Position numbers and translations under genes: made by a program. From Physella acuta (lineage: Eukaryota; Mollusca; Gastropoda; Physidae), in assembly GCF_028476545.1 (NCBI RefSeq), contig NW_026732690.1, positions 286,501 through 350,500 on the forward strand: a stretch of 64,000 nucleotides of DNA, given 5' to 3'. Below are positions 14,848-27,169 of this stretch, in pieces (position 1 is the stretch's first letter; every line of letters starts with the position of its first letter). A model generated the notes under the pieces. The model saw nothing but the letters and a program-made list of their open reading frames with translations. It did not search any database and was not told the origin of the DNA.

Positions 14848-15070
14848 ACACCTTGGTAATATCAACACCCCAGCTATCCCTAAGTGTAAGATAACATTAC
14901 TTGCTTATATCAACACCCCAGCTATCCCTAAGTGTAAGATAACACTACTTGCTCATATCAACACCCCAGCTATCCCTAAGTGTAAGATAACATTACTTGC
15001 TCATATTAACACCCCAGCTATCCCTAAGTGTAAGATAACATTACTTGCTCATATCAACACCCCAGCTATC
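14848..15070. repeat. 48-bp minisatellite, about 4.6 copies
   Basis: CAACACCCCAGCTATCCC recurs at 14,863, 14,911, 14,959, 15,007 and 15,055, exactly 48 bases apart, with few substitutions. Confidence 0.92.
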
Positions 15071-15398
15071 CGTAAACCCAAACTCTAAACATGTTTGAAC
15101 ATAGCCCAAACAAGTAACCTGATAATTCAATACTAACAACCTCACACACCTATTTTTGGACGAGTCTATTGTTAGACCCTGGTAGCCAGAATACGGGACT
15201 ATAACTTTAAACGCCCATACAATTTGTTATTGTGGTTGGCCTTTTACAACACAGACATAAACTTTGAAACCGTCCTCAAATTTTAGTGTTTTGGGTGGAG
15301 CGGAGTTTCAGAAGCAACTTTAAAATGGGAGTTTAAGTGCTAATCTATGTACAATCTTATTAATGTGATAGTTTAAGAACTGACATAGAAGCACAAAT

Positions 15399-15547
<149 letters not shown>

Positions 15548-15879
15548 TATTACGTATATGCCAAAATATGTGTAGTCTGCCACGCACTTGCGCCCCCTAT
15601 CCGTGCATCGATTGTGACAACTTAAAGGTTTAAACCTATGTAAAACAATACAACCTTTCTGTTTTAAATATAAAAAGGCTATAACGTTGAGTAGCTCTCG
15701 TTATACTGTATATTTTAAAAATAGTTGATGAAGCAATTTTTTAAAAGGCCCCAGACATTGATTGTGTGTGCGTCCCTGTGTGTGTATGTGTGAATGTATA
15801 TTTGGGTCTGTGTCTGGTGACGACACCACAGTTCTTCACAACCTTGTGTTTACCACGAAATGTCAAAATTCGTGAACTT

Positions 15880-15960
15880 TTCGTGCTCTTCGCCAACTGT
15901 TCACGTGACCAACGAAACGCATGATCCGATGACGTCATATCCTTTGTGATGGCGGATTAG
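15880..15960. promoter_or_regulatory. Clustered promoter-type sites (E-box, CRE, ATGGCGG)
   Basis: Within about 60 bases there are TCACGTGAC (15,901-15,909), the full cAMP-response palindrome TGACGTCA (15,930-15,937) and a YY1-like GATGGCGG near 15,948. This grouping is typical of CpG-type promoters, but no attached first exon could be confirmed on either strand. The motifs are seen; the function is inferred. Confidence 0.3.
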
Positions 15961-15961
15961 T

Positions 15962-17889
15962 TTCACAACACTTGTTTAGGGTTATACAAAACACGGACTA
16001 GCCCTAAACGTTCACCACCCCACGAGCCGCCCAGAGGCACGATACAGTAAACAATAAACACTTCGGCGCACTGAGCTAAACCACGTACATAGCACAAGAG
16101 GTTTCAAAACTACGGTCAAACAGGTTTTGAACTGTTTCTGTCTGCGTGCTATTTTTACTGTTTCTGTCAGTGAAAATAACAGGCAGGCAGAAACAGTAAA
16201 AACAGCAATCAGATAGAAACAGTGAAAATAACAGGCAAACAGAAACAGTGAAAACAACAGGCTAGCAGTAACCAACGCCTAACGATCTAAAATGAAGTAA
16301 CCCTTCCCCTCAAACAATCTTTAAACAAGCGTTATACTGTATGCCTTATTGGCTATAATGAATAATGATTGCCTGCTCTAAGATTCACTGAGTAAGCCCA
16401 AAGATAAAACCTTAGGCGCAAGATTTAAAGTTATATATTGACGTTGAGATAAGTTTAATTAAGATTTGGCCATATCCCGTGAATTAAATATAAACTAAAA
16501 TCACAAAGTGATCAGTTAAAATTTGGTTATATGACTTCAAACATAAAGTAAAGATCACACAGTCAGGTGCTAAATACTTTGGCAATCGACCAACAAAAAA
16601 CTGTTAAAAAGTAGGCCTACGTAATAACCAACGTAAAATATCAGCATTCCTAATGATGATTTTCAAATTTAAAAACGAAATATTTCCACTTAAGTAAAAA
16701 AAAAAACAACACAGATTTATTCAGCTAATAAAACTGGTGTTTTAAAGCATTTTTCATAAAAATCGTTTAAAACTCTCCCAACCCAATTTTTATTTTTACC
16801 CGACCTTGTTTCTGCTCGAGATCTACGGCTTACAAAATGGGAGAATATGGTGGCTCTAATAACCGAAACGAAACGCACATTTTCTCGAAGGATTTCTATT
16901 TCTAGCGCTTATTTCTAACCTTATGTACGCACATTCAGGCAGAGTCCCCGGTCTGCCTTGTATTAGCAATCATATTATTATTATTATTTCTCGACGAGCC
17001 CCCAAATCTTGTCCAGCCCCGGAGCTTCTTGAAACTGTTAGGGGTCGTCGTCTGACATTTCCATTACAGCAACGCGCCAACCGACTTTATCTGCATCAGC
17101 TTCCAACGCGTGTGGGTGGAGAATCTGCTCCTGACTTTCCATATTGATCTATCGTAATCGATTTTATAAAATCAATCGATTGTGTCATACTTGACTTAAC
17201 TGGTTCATTATTTTAAATTACATTGACTGGATATTGGTTCATCGGTGCATTGATTACATCAATAATTGAGCTAATCAACCACGAAATAATATTTAACTGG
17301 GTTTATCGAGTCTTATAATTGATAAATATGGGACATTTTGAACTAAATGAGTTATCTCTCATTTCTTGTGACGTACAAAGTCATAGAACGTAAAGTAAAA
17401 AAAAAAATCTATGAACGAAAGCTCGTCACAAATACGATGAAAATTAATGCCAAATTGATCTACCTACATAAAGTAATGACTATAATACTAAAAATTTTGG
17501 TTAAAATACACCCCAGCACAAGGACTTGGGGGTTGTGGGGGGTAAAACACACACAGCCACATTGAGGTGGAGGTTGTGGGTTGAACACACCCCATCACAA
17601 GAATTGGGTTTGTGGTTTCAAGACGTCCATCTGGCTAAAGTTCCGCGTCAAAAGGTATCTAAGTAAATACATCCGTGAGTGGGCTTCGATAGAGATAAAA
17701 AATATAGGGTATAATGTAACACTTGAACGTCAAAGATTCCTTTAATGTGTAATGTTTTATCTTTTTTTTTAATCCTCAATGAAGTTTTTCGCATTCAGTG
17801 CTAAAAATTAAAACGAGGTCCTTTGATTAAGGTAATGTTTACAGTACGCACCAGATCGTGTATAAACTTGTGTTTCATCTGGCCCAGCA
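15962..17889. other. Intergenic spacer without a supported gene
   Basis: The stretch holds a small inverted and direct repeat cluster (listed separately) and a 14-bp palindrome GATTTTATAAAATC near 17,160. No coding exon, RNA gene or transposon terminus was recognised. Confidence 0.4.
16126..16262. repeat. Degenerate CAGAAACAGT repeats in both orientations
   Basis: ACTGTTTCTGTC occurs twice on the plus strand at the left. CAGAAACAGTRAAAA and TAGAAACAGTGAAAA occur three times at the right, spaced about 28-30 bases. The two halves are inverted relative to each other and could pair as a long imperfect hairpin. Confidence 0.6.
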
Positions 17890-18338
17890 CGGCGAGAACT
17901 CGTGAGATTAGGTGTCTTGTACTCCACGATGGCGGGATCTCGTGAGTTTGGGTGTCTTGTACTCCAACATGGCGGGATCTCGTGAGTTTGGGTGTCTTGT
18001 ACTCCACCATGGCGGGATCTCGTGAGTTTGGGTGTCTTGTACTCCAACATGGCGGGATCTCGTGAGTTTGGGTGTCTTGTACTCCAACATGGCGGGATCT
18101 CGTGAGTTTGGGTGTCTTGTACTCCACGATGGCGGGATCTCGTGAGTTTGGGTGTCTTGTACTCCACCATGGCGGGATCTCGTGAGTTTGGGTGTCTTGT
18201 ACTCCAACATGGCGGGATCTCGTGAGTTTGGGTGTCTTGTACTCCACGATGGCGGGATCTCGTGAGTTTGGGTGTCTTGTACTCCAACATGGCGGGATCT
18301 CGTGAGTTTGGGTGTCTTGTACTCCACCATGGCGGGAT
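17890..18338. repeat. 40-bp minisatellite, about 11 copies, with ATGGCGG in each unit
   Basis: The unit CTCGTGAGTTTGGGTGTCTTGTACTCCAN...ATGGCGGGAT recurs every 40 bases with variation almost only at the two bases before ATGGCGG (CG, AC or CC). The minus strand has no stop in any frame across the array. Because 40 is not a multiple of three, all three frames read one cyclic peptide repeat, which explains the overlapping open frames without a gene. Confidence 0.93.
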
Positions 18339-18682
18339 AGAATGAGGATAAAACCAGAACAAAGTTTGATGTATGGAGAAAGTAAATGAGAGCTTGGGGG
18401 GGGGGGGGGGGTAATGAGTTTTAAAATGTGAAAACGTGTTTACATAATTCCAATATTTCTTGTTTTTATTTTAAATTTTTAATCAAGTGAAATTTTTTGA
18501 ATGTTTTAAAAAGCGTGAATGTGAATTTTTAATGCAAACATGTTGATATCATTAACAGTCTGTGCCGTGATGATGTCACGTCATATGTTGTGCGGATACT
18601 GTGATACCCACAGCGGGTTATAAGTTAAGTCGAGGTAAAATAGAATTAATTTTTCTTGACCACAGCGTAAGAAGGTATAGTA

Positions 18683-18765
18683 TGACTCAGAACCAAGATC
18701 GGAACTCGAGACCTTTGGGCTAGTAGCTAACGCTCTACAATTCGGCCACACCGTCCCTGACGTAC
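18683..18765 (-). mobile_element. tRNA-derived SINE head (fragment)
   Basis: The minus strand reads GGACGGTGTGGCCGAATTGTAGAGCGTTAGC...GTCTCGAGTTCCGATC. The order and spacing are those of tRNA-like A and B boxes, as in tRNA-related SINEs. It lacks a proper cloverleaf, so it is not called a functional tRNA. A related sequence lies at 34,674-34,745 in the same orientation. Confidence 0.5.
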
Positions 18766-18892
18766 GGGCTATAAAAACTATTTAGCTACCCAGATCCTGA
18801 CGATATCACTTCCATTGTCTGGTGTCTGGCACTACCAGCCTAGGCTCGTAGCCAGGTAAGACACCTGATGTTGGCCTGACCCACTCAAGGGA

Positions 18893-19825
18893 CATAAGGT
18901 GAGTAGATACAGGCAGGTAGAGGGATGAGTTAACACAAAATATAGGGCTTTTGTGGGTGAGTAGATACAGGCAGGTAAAGAGGGATGAGTTAACACACAA
19001 AATATAGGGCTTTTGTGGGTGAGGAGATACAGGTAGGTAAAGAGGGATGAGTTAACACACAAAATACAGGGCTTTTGTGGGTGAGGAGATACAGGCAGGT
19101 AAAGAGGGATGAGTTAACACACAAAATATAGGGCTTTTGTGGGTGAGTAGATACAGGCAGGTAGAGAGGGATGAGTTAACACACAAAATACAGGGCTTTT
19201 GTGGGTGAGGAGATACAGGCAGGTAAAGAGGGATGAGTTAACACACAAAATATAGGGCTTTTGTGGGTGAGTAGATACAGGCAGGTAGAGAGGGATGAGT
19301 TAACACACAAAATACAGGGCTTTTGTGGGTGAGTAGATACAGGCAGGTAAAGAGGGATGAGTTAACACACAAAATATAGGGCTTTTGTGGGTGAGTAGAT
19401 ACAGGCAGGTAAAGAGGGATGAGTTAACACACAAAATATAGGGCTTTTGTGGGTGAGGAGATACAGGTAGGTAAAGAGGGATGAGTTAACACACAAAATA
19501 CAGGGCTTTTGTGGGTGAGGAGATACAGGCAGGTAAAGAGGGATGAGTTAACACACAAAATATAGGGCTTTTGTGGGTGAGTAGATACAGGCAGGTAGAG
19601 AGGGATGAGTTAACACACAAAATACAGGGCTTTTGTGGGTGAGGAGATACAGGCAGGTAAAGAGGGATGAGTTAACACACAAAATATAGGGCTTTTGTGG
19701 GTGAGGAGATACAGGCAGGTAAAGAGGGATGAGTTAACACACACAATATAGGGCTTTTGTGGGTGAGGAGATACAGGCAGGTAAAGAGGGATGAGTTAAC
19801 ACACACAATATAGGGCTTTTGTGGG
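18893..19825. repeat. 62-bp minisatellite, about 15 copies
   Basis: The unit contains GAGATACAGGCAGGTAAAGAG, GATGAGTTAACACACAAAAT and AGGGCTTTTGTGGGTGAG. Copies differ at a few sites (GAGTAG/GAGGAG, TATAGGG/TACAGGG), and these variants alternate in a partly regular way. The array ends abruptly at GGGCTTTTGTGGGCC. Confidence 0.93.
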
Positions 19826-21050
19826 CCAAGTTCTTTAGGTTGAGGAATCCAGATCAGTACATCTAATATAATTAGAGATATCTATACATTAATTAAAAAT
19901 GTCTCCAGTATACTACGATTGTGTCTGATATAATATGTTGTATTGGCGGTTAAAGCCACGGACTTATATTCGAGAGATCAAAGCATTTCAAGAGAATAAA
20001 ACTCACATTCTGACGAGGTAACGTTTGAATTATGTGTTAACTGTGACAAAAATGTCCAGATTTAATGCGCTAATAGCGATGCTTTTTTCATCGCTTTTTA
20101 CGCTTTATTGCATTGCAAGAAACAATATGAGGTAATGCAACGAGTGAAAAGTTACTGACTTTTTCAATTTTTGAGATTATGTGTCATTTTTAAACATGCT
20201 ATTATTATCTGTGGGGATGTAGAGTTTAAAAAAATGATTTGTGGGAAAACAACGTAAAATAACTTTTGGAGCATATTGAACAAATCTCGCATGTTCGTCT
20301 CAACGAAAGGCGCGAACAGCTCACGGTTGCCACATTGGCATTCGCGATTGCCAAATATCGTTTATCTGGCAGCATTTCAAGCTCTTTGGCCGTTTGATAT
20401 TTCGATATGGAAACCGACCTATTTTCAATTTTCTGGTGTGTGAGATGTATTTCTACTATAGGCGTATGTAAATAAGTCTAGAGCACAATACTTTAACTCT
20501 AGAGTTGAACTTAAGCTATGAAACAAAAAGAGAGCATAAAGTGTTGGTATGGGCATGCATTCCTTACTATAAAAAATATTTTACCAAAGATATTTTTTTT
20601 AAACTACAGAATTTCGAGACAAAGTCGATACGATTTATTCTTTGAAAAACCTAACAAAGTATAACAGTAGGATTAGGATTATAGCTAACGTTAAGAGTAG
20701 GATTAGAGCTATCACAGATACTAATTTCAGTCGATGTAAATTATCCAGATATTTCTCTCAACTACCCATACTATACTTATTTCCACTAGAAGAAAAAAAA
20801 AAATGGGTTAATTTTTCTTTCCTTTTTTTGACAGCTGGCGCACGACGTAAAGGTCGTGAACTTGGTGTCGTTTGGAAATGAGTTGTAATGGCACCAGGAG
20901 GCGCAGTGCGACCTTGACATTTGCCAGCTTTCTCAACTCTAGCACGACATCTTTAAAAAGTCTGCGAGTAATAACAGCACTTCTTTTTGGCTTCTGCAGA
21001 AACTGTGGTTTCTTAAGTAGTAGAAAGAAAAAAGTTCTTGTTGGAGAAAA

Positions 21051-21051
<1 letters not shown>
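19826..21051. other. Intergenic spacer, nothing recognised
   Basis: AT-rich sequence with short open frames of ordinary composition. No splice-framed exon, transposon terminus or RNA gene was identified. Confidence 0.4.

Positions 21052-21114
<63 letters not shown>
21052..21114. repeat. (AT)n microsatellite
   Basis: About 30 uninterrupted AT dinucleotides. Confidence 0.95.
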
Positions 21115-21119
<5 letters not shown>

Positions 21120-21338
21120 TTGACTTGGTAGTCAGTTTATCTTTTGCGTGGAATTACATTCACCAATTCAGAGAGAGAGAAAAAAAAACCTACTTTGTTC
21201 CACGTGAACCTTATAAATGTTCAACATAACCATAATTTTTGTTATAATTTTTAAAAAGAAGTTGAAAAAAATGCGATACAATAATAATAGCACTTAACAC
21301 CGCTATATGGCAAACAATGTGCCCCACACCTGTCGGCA

Positions 21339-22098
21339 AATAACATGATCTGAAGGGGGCAAAAACACGATCTGACGGTGGGGGGGGGGGGGGGGGCAAA
21401 TAACATGATCTGACGGAAGCAAATAACATGATCTGACGGGAGGGGGGGGGGGGGCAAATAACATGATCTGACGGTGGGGGGGGGGGGGGGGGGGCAAATA
21501 ACATGATCTGACGGGGGGGGGGGGGGGCAAATAACATGACCTGACGGGGGGGGGGGGGTAAATAACATGATCTGACGAGGGGGGGGGGGGGGCAAATAAC
21601 ATGATCTGACGGGGGGGGGGGGGCAAATAACATGATCTGACGGGGGGGGGGGGCAAATAACATGATCTGACGAACGGGGGGGGGGGGGGGGTAAATAACA
21701 TGATCTGACGGGGGGGGGGGGCAAATAACATGATCTGACGATGAGGGGGGGGGCAAATAACATGATCTGACGGGGGGGGGGGGCAAATAACATGATCTGA
21801 CGGGGGGTGGGGGGGGGGCAAATAACATGATCTGGGGGGGGGGGCGGGCAAATAACATGATCTGACGAACGGGGGGGGGGGGTAAATAACATGATCTGAC
21901 GGGGGGGGGGGGCAAATAACATGATCTGACGATGAGGGGGGGGGGGGCAAATAATGTGATCTGACGTGGGGGTGGGGGCAAATAACATGATCTGACGGGG
22001 GGGGTGGGCAAATAACATGATCTGACGGGAGGGGGCAAATAACATGATCTGATGGGGGGGGGGGGGAGGGGGCAAATAACATAATCTGACGTGGCCCT
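21339..22098. repeat. Minisatellite of CAAATAACATGATCTGACG separated by poly-G runs
   Basis: Around 24 copies of the 19-mer are separated by G runs of about 8 to 21 bases, some interrupted by A, T or GATGA. Unit length therefore varies from about 28 to 40 bases. The minus strand is read as SDHVICPPPP-like repeats in several frames, a consequence of the composition. The G runs of one strand could form G-quadruplexes. Confidence 0.93.
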
Positions 22099-22284
22099 TA
22101 CATGGGGCAAGCAGCACAAACAACACTAGGGGCAAACAATGTGGCTTGACCTGGGAAAAAAAACATGATTTAATTTTGGGCAAATTACAGAAGGCCTGTG
22201 ATAGACTTGATAGACAGTCACCATGGTATTTGTTGAGGCACAATGGGTTGGCACAGAACATAGTCAACATCATTATGTAGAGTA

Positions 22285-22467
22285 GTGCATGGCCAAGGCA
22301 AGGCCCTAGAAGAAGTGGATAGATTCACCTACCTTGGAAGTATTGTTAATAATCAGGGCGAGACAGAAGCAGACACAAACATAAGGACTTGCAAGGCATT
22401 AAGAGGCTTCAACCAACTAAAAAATGTTTGGGGATCTGGAGATTTAACTCTTGGAATAAAAATCTAA
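22285..22467 (+). mobile_element. Non-LTR retrotransposon (LINE) reverse-transcriptase fragment
   Basis: The translation VDRFTYLGSIVNNQGETEAD followed by NIRTCKALRGFNQLKNVW is the familiar post-catalytic segment of LINE reverse transcriptases (F-x-YLGS-x-I...A-x-F-x-L...W). Only about 60 codons survive before a stop, with no endonuclease or catalytic YADD block nearby. It is a short dead remnant. Confidence 0.85.
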
Positions 22468-23633
22468 ACAACATGACTTGACCTGTGTAATGGATTGACG
22501 ATAGAAGCATGTGGTTGTATATAAAACGTTTATTGGCCTTCAACTACATGATGATAACGAGAGAGAGGACGGAAGTGACGAGAGACAAAGATATATATAC
22601 ATGTAAGGGACATCACTCAAGATAACAGTATAAATATAATACTAATACAAGAAGAGTGAGTTCCCTTGACTTCACAAGTCTCACTATATTACAACCTGCA
22701 AAAAACATCGTGACCCCTACTAGGAGGTCGCTCTTATGAGAAAACAATTTGACCTGACTACGAACAAAACAACGTAAAACAACATATTTAAAAAAAATCT
22801 CCGCTAATTGATTTTTGATCACTACACCGAAAGCTTATTGATTTCCCTGTCAAAGTTATCGATTGGCAGCTCCATTGTATTGTTCCTGTTGTGTGGTCGA
22901 TCAAAGCCCGCATCACGTGGGTTAATTATTAAGTCGTCTAGGCACGGTGCCATTCACATCCCTCTGACCTATTCTATGTCTAGGTCACCTCACCCCCATA
23001 AAAACCTGCCACGAATTGTTTTTGAGTTCCAAACGTCATTACATGACCAAAGCTTGATTGAACAGCTCATGGTGTTATCAAAGTGTAAATTAAAATGTAA
23101 ATCAAGGTTTTGGTTTTCAAATTTACGTTCATGTTTAACAGCTGCAACAAAATGATAAGCCATCGAATTTCTTAATTACGCTAATGAGATTTTTAATTAA
23201 ACTAATGCGTGGCTAATTTCACCACATTCCATGCGGTCACGTAATGAAAGGTACCAAAAGCTAAGCGAGTCACATGATAGATTTTTTTATTCGTCAGTTG
23301 AGGTAATTAAATAACCTGTTTAATTAGTTGATTAGGAATCGAGTAGGTCGAAGATGGTTGACGAAGTGGTAGTTGTGCTAGATGGCGCTGTGACTGGATG
23401 GTTCTTGGGACACACCACTAGAATAGATTCACTCGCTAGATGGGTAGACCGTAGTGGTTTGGGTAATAGTTTTTATGTCAGATAGAGTACGAAAGTGGAA
23501 TAAAAATTATGCAGCATTGTTTTAAAAAGACATTTATGAAAAAAAAACTGTGTCTGAAAAAAAGAAAACGGCGTGTTTCCGCCCCCCCCCCCCCCACCCA
23601 CCCCAGTCCAATAGGCTGAATGTTATTTACAAT

Positions 23634-23636
<3 letters not shown>
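22468..23636. other. Intergenic spacer, nothing recognised
   Basis: No coding exon, transposon terminus or RNA gene was recognised. A poly-C tract lies just before the microsatellite at 23.6 kb. Confidence 0.4.
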
Positions 23637-23690
<54 letters not shown>

Positions 23691-23742
23691 CCTATATATT
23701 TATAGATATTTATATATATTTTTATATATATATATATCGTTA

Positions 23743-23841
<99 letters not shown>

Positions 23842-23864
23842 CCTATATATATATATATATATAT
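23637..23864. repeat. Interrupted (TA)n microsatellites with two AGGCCT islands
   Basis: Two long TA runs flank a degenerate TATTTATAGATATTTATA stretch. Each has a TATAGGCCTATA palindrome (near 23,687 and 23,838). Confidence 0.93.
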
Positions 23865-24079
23865 GTATGATTAGAGTTCGATATGCAATAGAATCTCGTG
23901 CCTTGTGTAGACCATAATAACATTAGCAGACGACTAGAAATAATATTGATCTCTCTCCTGGAATGCCAGCCACCATTAGACAGGGGCTGATCAGATCCAT
24001 TCACAGGTAGGCATAGTCTGTGGTGATCAGATGAAAGTACTTTGTGAAATATCAGAGGTGAGAGGGGTGACTGGTGGGG

Positions 24080-24470
24080 GGGGGGGGGGCGTGTGGGTAC
24101 GTCTTTTTATTGGGTATGTGTGGGAGTAATGGATTGGGGTTGTGTGCGATGTCTGTGATTGTGTGGGGTGTATGTGTGGTTATGTGGCAAGTATAATTTT
24201 AGTAGTGTGTGCGGGTATGTGGAGTTTGTGGTGAATGTGGTTAGTGGTTTGTGGGTATCTTTTCTGTGTGGGAATGTGGCGTGTATAGGGTTTGTAGTTT
24301 GCTTATGCATGTGGTTTGAATTAGCATATTCTTTATGTGGGGTATTAGATGTGTGTGGGCATAGTGTGTATGTGGTGTTTTTTTTGGGCGTGTGGTTAGT
24401 GTGAGTACGTGCTTTGTGTGGAATATGGAATGTGTGAGTATGATTATGGTATGTATGTATGGTTGTTCTC
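24080..24470. other. GT-rich, strand-asymmetric low-complexity region
   Basis: The plus strand is strongly G+T-rich with many TGTG steps (GTGTGGG, TATGTGG) but no fixed repeat unit. The minus strand gives Thr/His/Pro-rich frames of no coding value. It resembles a decayed GT-type satellite. Confidence 0.6.
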
Positions 24471-25385
24471 CCAGAAATGAGGTGAAGACAGGACGACCAC
24501 GATGAGTGTACAAAACTCTCAGCCTGCGTGCATTGTGGGCGGGGTCGGATATGCTAAAGGTTAAATAAACACATACGGAGCGAGATGACATTACTGAGTT
24601 GGAGTTTCGCATCCATATCAGACGTCTATTCTATAAATAACCGCAGTGTTTCACACCTTCTTACCGGATTAAAAAGTAAGATAATCTTTCATACCTGAGG
24701 ATTTACCTGACAGGTGAAGTAGAGTTCCTGTGACTTGACTTCGATATTTGAAGAGATAGTGTAATCACCAGTGAGCTGTTAATTTCCCCAAAACAAGCCA
24801 GGTACCTATTAAAGCTGTGTAGACTCTGGGATGTCGTAAGACGCGAGTTCGGCGAGACAAGTTAGAACTAGCAGACGAGCGCATTGGGTCAGGTGTTTTG
24901 AATTAACGTAATATAAATTAAAGTAATGAACAATAATAAGGCCTAACATTATTTTTAAAAAAATTGACCAGCAAACAGAATCATAATGATCCATTCCTGC
25001 GCTCGAGCGAAATATAATCACCCCCCCACCCCGTTTAGGTTGGCAAAAAGCCCCCCAACCCCAATCTGGAATGTAGAAATCAAGAAAGAAAGAGGAAAAT
25101 AAGTACCACGTAGCAGTCTATTTTCTTAACTTCGACTGCATAAAATTCAATAGCGCGATTCATAATATGTTTTTTTCCTACCCTGATTGGCCCCCCTCCC
25201 CCTCTAGCATCGGTGCCCGGAGCGGCCGCACCCCCCCCCCCCCCACTAGCCACCCTCTACCACCAAACAAGGTATCCCTAACTAACATCGCATGTGTTTA
25301 TTTATACCTACCTAGCGTATTCTTTATTTATTTTTTCTAAATAATGCATTAAAATCAAGCGAGTAATTAACAGAGAGGGGGAATA

Positions 25386-25548
25386 TACACCAGAGTGTGA
25401 TCAACATACACCAGAATGTGATCAACATACACCAGAATGTGATCAACATACAGCAGAGTGTGATCAACATACACCAGAGTGTGATCAACATACACCAGAA
25501 TGTGGTCAACATACACCAGAGTGTGATCAACATACACCAGCGTGTTGT
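25386..25548. repeat. 21-bp minisatellite, about 7-8 copies
   Basis: The unit ACACCAGAATGTGATCAACAT recurs every 21 bases with A/G and A/C changes. It reads INIHQNV in one plus frame and WCMLITL in one minus frame because 21 is a multiple of three. Nothing else suggests a gene. Confidence 0.92.
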
Positions 25549-26931
25549 CAACAGTCCAACGCAGCTTTATCCGACCTTTTTAAATCACCCAGCCAACCAG
25601 ACCTGCGTGAAAGATTGATGGGAAATTTGACTGCGTGACCGCAATCTGATTTAGTTCCGCAATTAGCGACGGGTTTTTAATGACACCATTAAAAAACGCG
25701 CGGTAATTAATTTGCATACCGGATACTATTTTTAAAATAATGCAGTTTGAAAAAATATTTTAAAGTCTGAGTTCAAATTTTTTTGGATAAATCACCTCTA
25801 GATACTTATATAACGTAACTAAATTATACAGAATGTTACAGGTATAACATTTTAAAAAATACTAATACATTTTTTGTAAGTATATCAAGTGTTGAATTCA
25901 ACAGCAGGTCCTTAAAGTATGCATGGGAACGTGTTAATAACACTGTAACAAAATATATCATCTGATGCCGAGATAAAACAGAACACAATTTATTCTGATA
26001 TTCGGGGAGACAACCCAACCCATCTTATGATGAGGGGAGACAATCCAGCGACCTGGATAGGAGGACATTCAGGCATACCAGCTTGAGCATTAAATACCAG
26101 CTAGAGCAGAAAATACCAACTAGAACAATTAATACCTGCTTTGAACAATAAAAATAAATTCCTACGCATGAAGAATACGATATTATTTCTAGAAATTTCT
26201 GAGCTCTTTCGAGTCCGTTGTATACCGCTAGTTACCGCCCCTGCCTATTCAGCGCTTTATATTCCAGTCATGGTCGAACCCATAGATCAATATAAAAATC
26301 AATCACCCAGAATAAAAAAATAAAAAACCCAACATTCCAGAGAAGCGAATCGATGCTGAAACAATTCTCTATGAAACGACAGGCACCAAGCGGAACCAAT
26401 CAATGGGCTGTGTATACCTCACTCGCCACCAAGCCGGTCAACACTGTAAAACTGCTAGCCAGTGCGCATGTCTCTGTATTCGTTGCCATAGTAAAACTCC
26501 GCGTCTAGTCGGCCATGTAGAGGCTAAAAATAACTTCTGGAAAGTACATTATTATTTAAAGCTAAACAACCGCATCTTTTGCTTTAGAAAAAATAATTTT
26601 TTTTTTTTCATCAAACCTGTGTTGAAAATGATAAGCTTGATATAGACTAGAAGAAAATAACATCGACAAGCAATCTTGGGTGTGAAGTCAATTATTCGTT
26701 TCTCTATTCCAGGTGTTTTATCAAGACTATTCAGCCACACGATCAGCGATGTTTGCCTGTCCATATCACCTGCTTGCATCGTCTGCAACGGTACCTGGCG
26801 GCTCACTCTATTGGTTATCGATCTCCACACGTATCTGTTTCCTTTAACGGCACGTTACCTGTCTTATCTATCAAATGCCGACACCCACTCCCTAGCATTA
26901 AAGCCTCACCCCTTTTTTTAATTGTCCATCC
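25549..26931. other. Intergenic spacer, nothing recognised
   Basis: AT-rich with short open frames only. No splice-framed exon, repeat array or transposon terminus was identified. Confidence 0.4.
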
Positions 26932-27169
26932 CATAGTTTGTTTTAAGGGATCTCTTGAGGTGTGTGTGTGTGTGGGGGGGGGGGGGGTGGTCTTCGAAGC
27001 ACGTCTAAGCCCCCTGAGCAAAATTTAATTTATACAGAAAATATATACTTTTTTCCAGTGGACGCCCTCCCCCAGTCAATTTAGCCAGCCCCCTACCCCC
27101 TCTCCAAGTTTCAAGTGCCCCTCCCCCCCCCCCCCCCCCCCCTGAGAAAAAAGTCAGAAAGAAACATTG
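26932..27169. mobile_element. hAT-like MITE, family 2 (diverged) with perfect 8-bp target duplication
   Basis: GTCCATCC flanks it on both sides (26,924-26,931 and 27,170-27,177). The right end GTCAGAAAGAAACATTG is a mutated family-2 terminus and the left end CATAGTTTGTTTTAAGG is weaker. The interior holds the family core (CAGAAAATATATACTTTT), poly-C tracts and an added (GT)n run. It is older than the copies at 4.8, 35.7 and 41.0 kb. Confidence 0.75.

Noticed and set aside
13579-15070. Possible CRISPR-like spaced repeats
   Set aside because: The genome is eukaryotic, no cas genes are present, the units are contiguous tandem repeats and the linkers are related to each other.
17801-18362. Minus-strand open frames of 140-184 residues over the 40-bp minisatellite
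   Set aside because: The non-triplet unit lacks stops in every minus frame; there is no conserved flank or splice context.
18683-18765. Functional tRNA gene on the minus strand
   Set aside because: A- and B-box-like words are present, but acceptor and anticodon stems do not pair by eye; a SINE head is the better reading.
21211-22273. Minus-strand proline-rich frames up to 340 residues
   Set aside because: They come from poly-C translation (SDHVICPPPP) in several overlapping frames of a minisatellite.
25020-25260. C-rich sequence resembling the MITE interiors
   Set aside because: No terminal inverted repeats or target duplication could be found.
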